Shown piece by piece: positions 59,357 to 64,000 of a stretch of 64,000 nt of DNA (position 1 is its first letter; each line of letters opens with the position of its first letter). A program made the translations under genes and the position numbers. The stretch is from Camellia lanceoleosa (Eukaryota; Streptophyta; Magnoliopsida; Ericales; Theaceae), in contig CM045761.1 of assembly GCA_025200525.1 (NCBI GenBank), forward strand, positions 42,230,190 to 42,294,189, in the 5' to 3' direction. The notes below the pieces were generated by a model that ran no database searches, was not told the origin of the DNA, and saw nothing but the letters and a program-made list of their open reading frames with translations.

Positions 59357-61074
59357 TGACCTTTGATGCTTTGTATGTGATTTGTAGCGCTAACGGATGT
59401 ACTATGTAAGATTAAGCACAAACTCTGATTTATGTATGTGATTTGAATATGAATATGTTTCTTACTGAAATCCGAATATACATAAGACTCTATGATGGAC
59501 ATCATTCATTAAAACCCTTTACTTTGTTATTATTCATTGGGCTCCAGCTCACTGTATTATTTATGTATGTAGGTGATCAGCCACGTGACCAGCCCTAGAG
59601 CTTTTGCCTGGACTCTGTTTTGTCAGCCAACCTATGTGCCTCCCGTGGAGGTTCCGAATATGTCTAGTGGTTATGGCTAAGTACATAAAGCTCAAGTTTT
59701 GTTTTCTTGTTTAGTTGAACAAGTCTTTGTTTATTTTGTAAATAGGGTTAAGTTTCTTTTTGTCCAATCTGTATATATATGATAACGTATGAATGATGTG
59801 TAAATATATATATAAAAAGTTTCAAATTTTTCTGTCTTATATAAATCTACACAGCTCAATGGATGTTGTATATTTGTTATTTGCTTCTGCTAGCCCCTAA
59901 TATTATGTTAATATGTCTCAGAGGCCTTCGGTAATCCCACGATTACTGGCCGGTTACGATGCTAAACCTATAGGGGTGGGTTTGGGTCGTGACAATATCT
60001 ATCACATAGGAATCATAGTAGTTATACGTGGTACATCCAATAGCTAAACAGTACAGTAGGTCTTAAGAGACTGAATAGTCAATTGATGGCCATCATATCA
60101 GTAAACAATAGTTCCAACATTGGAACTAACAGAGATCTCTGTAACAGTAACAGTAATAGTCAGTTACTATAGATACCATGAGTACAGTTCATAAATTAGG
60201 ACAAACATTCATGCAGTAAACAATTTCATCTCAGAAAACAGTACAGTCAATCATTCAGAAAATAATTATAATTGAACATAGCTTTACAACATTGTTACTC
60301 ACAGTGGACTTCGTGAAACACGTGCTAATATACACTAAAGACGCAGCGTCCGATCTAAACAAACAAATCCAAGCACAATAACTCAATTACATCTATGTCG
60401 GATTCAATCACTTCTATTTCTATTCACTTCGTTGTTATTCAGTCAATTTCTATTCATTATTCACTTATTTGGTTCTAACTTTCATTCGTTCACACATGAG
60501 ATGCAATGCACATGAAATGCATTTTAAGACCATGTAAACGGAGGCCCGGAAGGTTGAAAAGATGAGTGAAAAGCAAACCGGGACTACCCTATATAGACAT
60601 CCCCGAACGCCCCGGGAGGGTTAAGTCCCGTTCCGTTCATATTGGGGTCACTACAGTTCAAGGACCCAAATGTCACGGTTCTTAATCTTGAATCAAAGAG
60701 TCCAAATCCGGCAAATCGTTTTGAGAAACAGATTTTTGAAAAGAAGTGCCAAACATGGACTGCTTTGCTAGATACAGAGTTGCCACCTAAATATTTTTTA
60801 AGGGGAAATTTAGGAAACCCTGACTCGGTGCCGAAGGCCATGTGTCCGTCATCACCAAAGTTGTCTTGGCTCGGGAGCTTGGGTACGATCGGGGAAGGTC
60901 GCACCTTTATGAGCACCCCGACCGGCCTCTACTAACCATGATATCCGGTTTTGAAAACTTTATGCGTTCTTATTCCAGTTATTAGCCTAGAATTGCTATA
61001 TTATGTGCACAGCAAACAAGTATAGACCAAATCACCTAAATTGGAATAAAACATTACATGTTTGTTTTGAAAAT

Positions 61075-61175
61075 GGTTTGCTACTCGCAAGTGGACTAAA
61101 ATGCAGGTTTTGCCACCCTCAAGTGGGTTTTAGAAAATACGGTTTCGCCACTATCTAGTGGGCTTAAAACTTACA
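61075..61175. repeat. Three 31-35-bp tandem repeats
   Basis: Units at 61075, 61106 and 61141 share GGTTTYGCCAC and AGTGGGYTTWAAA. Confidence 0.8.
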
Positions 61176-63506
61176 GTTTTAATGCATTATTCCAATTCAA
61201 GTAATTCAACCTCCATCCACAGGCATTCAAGCAATTATATCACATAAGCAGCTAGCCTTATGGTAATCATGCTATTATGACAACATTCACACGCATGTGA
61301 CATGCTAAAGCATAAAAAGCTCACCTAGTACTCCAAGCCAAAACAGAAACTAGTTAGTAATCACATGCATGATCCTAGTTCATGTTTGAAAATAGCTAAT
61401 GCAACACATGCAAAGATACAATCTAGACAGGCTCGGCTATCCTAAGCATGGCATGTAGAATGCTACAAATAACACGTATTCAATTTGGAATTGAAATACA
61501 ATGCAGTTTGTATGATGTCTAGCCAGTAGCATGCAAAACAGATGAATGAATGCAAACATGCTATCATACTGTTATGCTAATTTAAATGTGCCCTAATCTA
61601 CCATCATAAGCAGGTAAATAAAAGGGAAGAAAGACGTGGGGTTGGAAGACATACACCCACTCACGCACACTTATTACAATTGCGCCCTCGCTCGGAGGGA
61701 CCGAATAAATAATACAGTTCGAATAATAAATTAATTAATTATTACAAAATTTCTAATTATTTAACAAATAAATGCAAAAAGGAAAGGTGGCCCTGGCCGC
61801 CTCGGGATCTTGTGAATGATGCATGATTGAGCCCTTGCCCGAAACCCGCACCATGTCATTGTTGCCTCTGTTTTCTTGCCACCTTCTCTTAAAAATGCCA
61901 AAGTCACAGGCGGTTCCTATGCGCTTTAGAACACCATCGACTTAATTGAATATCTACAGTCCGTGTATATTATCCATCGGCGGGAGATAAGGATATCGGC
62001 ACTAATTAAATGGCGATTACCGGCATCAATGTTGCCGGTCGTAAACTTCTGCAGAAGACAATTTGACAAATAGCGACAGGGACGAGGCATGGCATGAAAT
62101 TTCAAGCAAATGTGTGCATGGACACACTCCTATCATGTGTTAGACTCAAGGGCATGGCCTCGACCCCGGGCCATCAATCACGCATTTCAATGCATGATGG
62201 CCCGAAAGCCAAGTTAGCAACTTTGATATCAAATGAAATGCAAGCACAAAACAAATCAAAGGGCCCCAACCCCTATCATGATTGGTCAAGAGGCGAGGGA
62301 TGCATGCTCAATGGAATGCAACCTAGGCATGGCGGCTAAGTATGCAACATGAACATGCAAATGAGCAATGTATGCTAGGCGCGCAACCTAAACATGTAAA
62401 CAAACATGGCATGCAACAACATGCAACGATGGACTTAAACTAACATAGCTCGCAAGCATGCCAAAATCAGCGGCCATTAAATGAAAATGAGGCACTCGAA
62501 ATGCGTGCATGCGTGCACGTAAACCGAGGACCAAACCTAAGGTACGAATGCCACTCTAATAAGGCATGGCAAGGGATGCAAGATGGCATACAAGCATGTG
62601 AATTTCAGAGGCGATAAATGATGCAAAACAGCCCCGAAACATAGCGAAATGACACTAAGTGCATGAAACGGACCCGAAATGCAAGATTAGGCACATGAAA
62701 TGACCTATAGCTATATCAAACATGCATAATCTGGACATGAAGCATGAAGACAAAAGCAAGGAAGCCCCAAAACAAGCATTTTTTCAGTACAAATCATGGC
62801 AAGACAGCAAGCACAAACAGGGCTAAAATGGCATACAAAAATGGGGGGCAAGAGAGGTATATGAGACAACCCACAAATGCTGGCCCCAAACAGAGAAAGG
62901 GCCTTCTAAAAAATTGAATATGAGCCAAAAATATGATGCTTTGAAGTATATGACAAGCCCCAAATCAGTATACAAACATGCTCAAAATGCGATGCAAGAT
63001 ATGGGGAAAAAGAGAGCCACAACATGAAGTATACAAAATATGTCTCAAACAGCAACAAACCCTCAATGGAACCTGGAGAGGGGGTCAAAATAAGCCCCTT
63101 TTCAGTTCGGACCAAGGTCCAAAAACAGAGACACAGCAGCCTAATAAATCATGCAAAAGAGGGGACCCAAGAGGGGTTCAATGGCAAGTCATGCATGGAG
63201 GTCCCAAACAGTATTGATCCCTTCTTCAATGTTGAATAAGGGCTCAAAATAAGCCTATTTTCAGTTTACATCATGCTCCAAAACAGATTATACACAAGCC
63301 AAATATACGATGCAAGAAAAATGGCATAAGAGGGCTAATGAAGGAAGTGCTAGCTTCTGTCCTCAAAAAGCAAGAGGTCCTCAATCAAACATGAAGGGGA
63401 CCCCAAAATATGATGATTTACAGTTTGGGTCGGAGCCCAAAAGTGCAAGCAACTATGGCTTAGATATGAAGCAAGAAAAGACTAGAAAAGGGAAGAGGAG
63501 GACTCA

Positions 63507-63784
63507 CCCTTGAAGACCAGCAAACCAGCACCTCTTAGACCAAGTTTAGGTGCTCCTAAGCTCTGAAGAACAGCCCCAAGTTTCTGGAATGGAGTAAGGA
63601 TGCCTTGTGCTATGAGTTATAGTGCAAATGGCCAAGAACCAAAGGTGTTTGGAAGCTTGGATGGGATAGATATAGAGGGTGATGGAGGGTTGTATGTATA
63701 TATATATCAGATATATCTATATATTTCTGGTTTTTTGTTCCAAACATCCAACCAAAACAAAGGAGAAGGGACCTCTCTTATATA
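63507..63784 (-). promoter_or_regulatory. Putative LTR promoter, leader and splice donor, minus strand
   Basis: TATATAAG (63784-63777) followed downstream on the minus strand by CAAGG/GTGAGTCC with the donor GT at 63507-63506 or one base earlier. It follows the pattern of the other LTRs. Confidence 0.4.
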
Positions 63785-64000
63785 GGCAATGTAAAGGCCA
63801 AGCTTACAAGACAAGCTATCCAAAAAGGGTCAAGGGGGGTCAAGGCTTATTCAAGAAGCTTGGACAGCTGGTAGGCTTCTTGAGGAAGCCAAGACAAGGG
63901 TTCAAGGCTTCCTCAAGAATCCTTGAGCAAAGGGTGCAAAGAAGGGGGCAAAGGTGGTGTAAAGGCTCAAAATAGGCACATATATGCACGTGGAGCTGGT

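Larger units (their letters stand above)
56563..59994 (+). mobile_element. Solo LTR (3432 bp) inserted in an LTR of opposite orientation
   Basis: It starts TGTAACGACCCC and ends GGGTTTGGGTCGTGACA, with identical ATATC at 56558-56562 and 59995-59999. No retrotransposon genes inside. TATA run at 57284-57298, (GA)n leader at 57334-57367, donor AAG/GTAAGG (GT at 57457), CGCTCGAG sites at about 58464, 58484, 58533 and 58553, and a 42-bp tandem array at 59150-59356. Confidence 0.9.
55948..60532 (-). mobile_element. LTR, minus orientation, split by another LTR and truncated
   Basis: The left part 55948-56562 starts TGTCACGACCCAAACC, the reversed end of the same LTR type as at 15455. The right part from 59995 continues without loss (GTGGTACATCCAATAGC, CAGTACAGTAGGTCTTAA) and matches 16050-16130. 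At about 60533 the homology stops and a different element begins, so the far end is missing. Confidence 0.8.
60533..64000 (-). mobile_element. LTR or untranslated region of another minus-strand retroelement, open at the right edge
   Basis: A sharp change at TGTAAACGGAGG (60533) inside the split LTR marks an insertion. The content is non-coding but structured: a 110-codon open frame on the minus strand (60584-60916), a 35-bp tandem array (61075-61175), a CATG-rich stretch (62090-62760), divergent repeats of about 155 bp (63060-63420), and a minus-strand TATATAAG at 63777-63784 with donor CAAGG/GTGAGT at 63507. No pol domain is visible, so the family is not assigned. Confidence 0.55.

Noticed and set aside
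62094..62339. 81-codon frame in the CATG-rich stretch
   Set aside because: Explained by repeated ATGCA and CATG motifs in a non-coding element region.
1..64000. tRNA, rRNA or known small RNA genes
   Set aside because: No cloverleaf with A and B boxes or rRNA core sequence was recognised by eye; absence is not certain without a covariance-model search.

Overview
The window is nuclear DNA of a flowering plant, probably a eudicot. The support is an intronless cytosolic ribosomal protein gene with telo-box promoter motifs, a nine-exon gene with GT-AG introns, AT-rich intergenic DNA, and dense plant-type transposons (Ty3/gypsy chromovirus and Tat lineages, Ty1/copia, solo LTRs, hAT-like and Tourist-like MITEs). 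There is no sign of bacterial or organellar organisation. The species cannot be named from the sequence.

Layout. 1-7508: decayed Ty3/gypsy chromovirus (extra upstream ORF, gag, protease-RT-RNase H, integrase, 3' LTR). 7510-8460: LTR-like fragment and a GC-rich repeat. 8467-10707: 3' end of a Ty1/copia element. 10708-12620: AT-rich DNA with a hAT-like MITE. 12624-18531: tandem duplication of about 1.44 kb; copy B contains a poly(A) retroposon, which itself contains a solo LTR. 18532-23380: repeat-relic intergenic DNA. 23506-23955: RPS17 (eS17). 24-27.4 kb: duplicated 3' flank and a MITE relic. 27489-36792 (minus): TLDc-domain gene with nine coding exons and MITE-filled introns. 36.8-41.5 kb: MITEs and an orphan ORF. 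41537-53573: complete Tat-lineage Ty3/gypsy element on the minus strand, with LTRs, primer-binding site, perfect 5-bp target duplication and an antisense coiled-coil ORF; a solo LTR sits inside it. 53.6-55.9 kb: MITEs, CACTA-like repeats, a (CT)n tract and a G-quadruplex motif. 55948-60532: an LTR split by an opposite-orientation solo LTR of a related family. 60533-64000: LTR or untranslated region of another minus-strand element, running off the end.

Only two host genes are well supported: RPS17 (translation) and the TLDc gene, whose N-terminal glycine, EF-hand-like loop and C-terminal TLDc domain resemble MEAK7/TLDC1-type proteins. The rest is nested transposon sequence. Many insertions are dated relative to each other by target-site duplications: ATTAA, ATATC and AATGT for LTR elements, an 8-bp one for the hAT-like MITE, TAA for Tourist-like MITEs, and TTACTAAAAAAA for the poly(A) retroposon.

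The least familiar patterns are two features shared by the LTRs. One is a TATA box, purine-rich leader and consensus 5' splice donor arrangement. The other is clusters of the palindrome CGCTCGAGCG in the LTR body. All coordinates and comparisons were made by eye.
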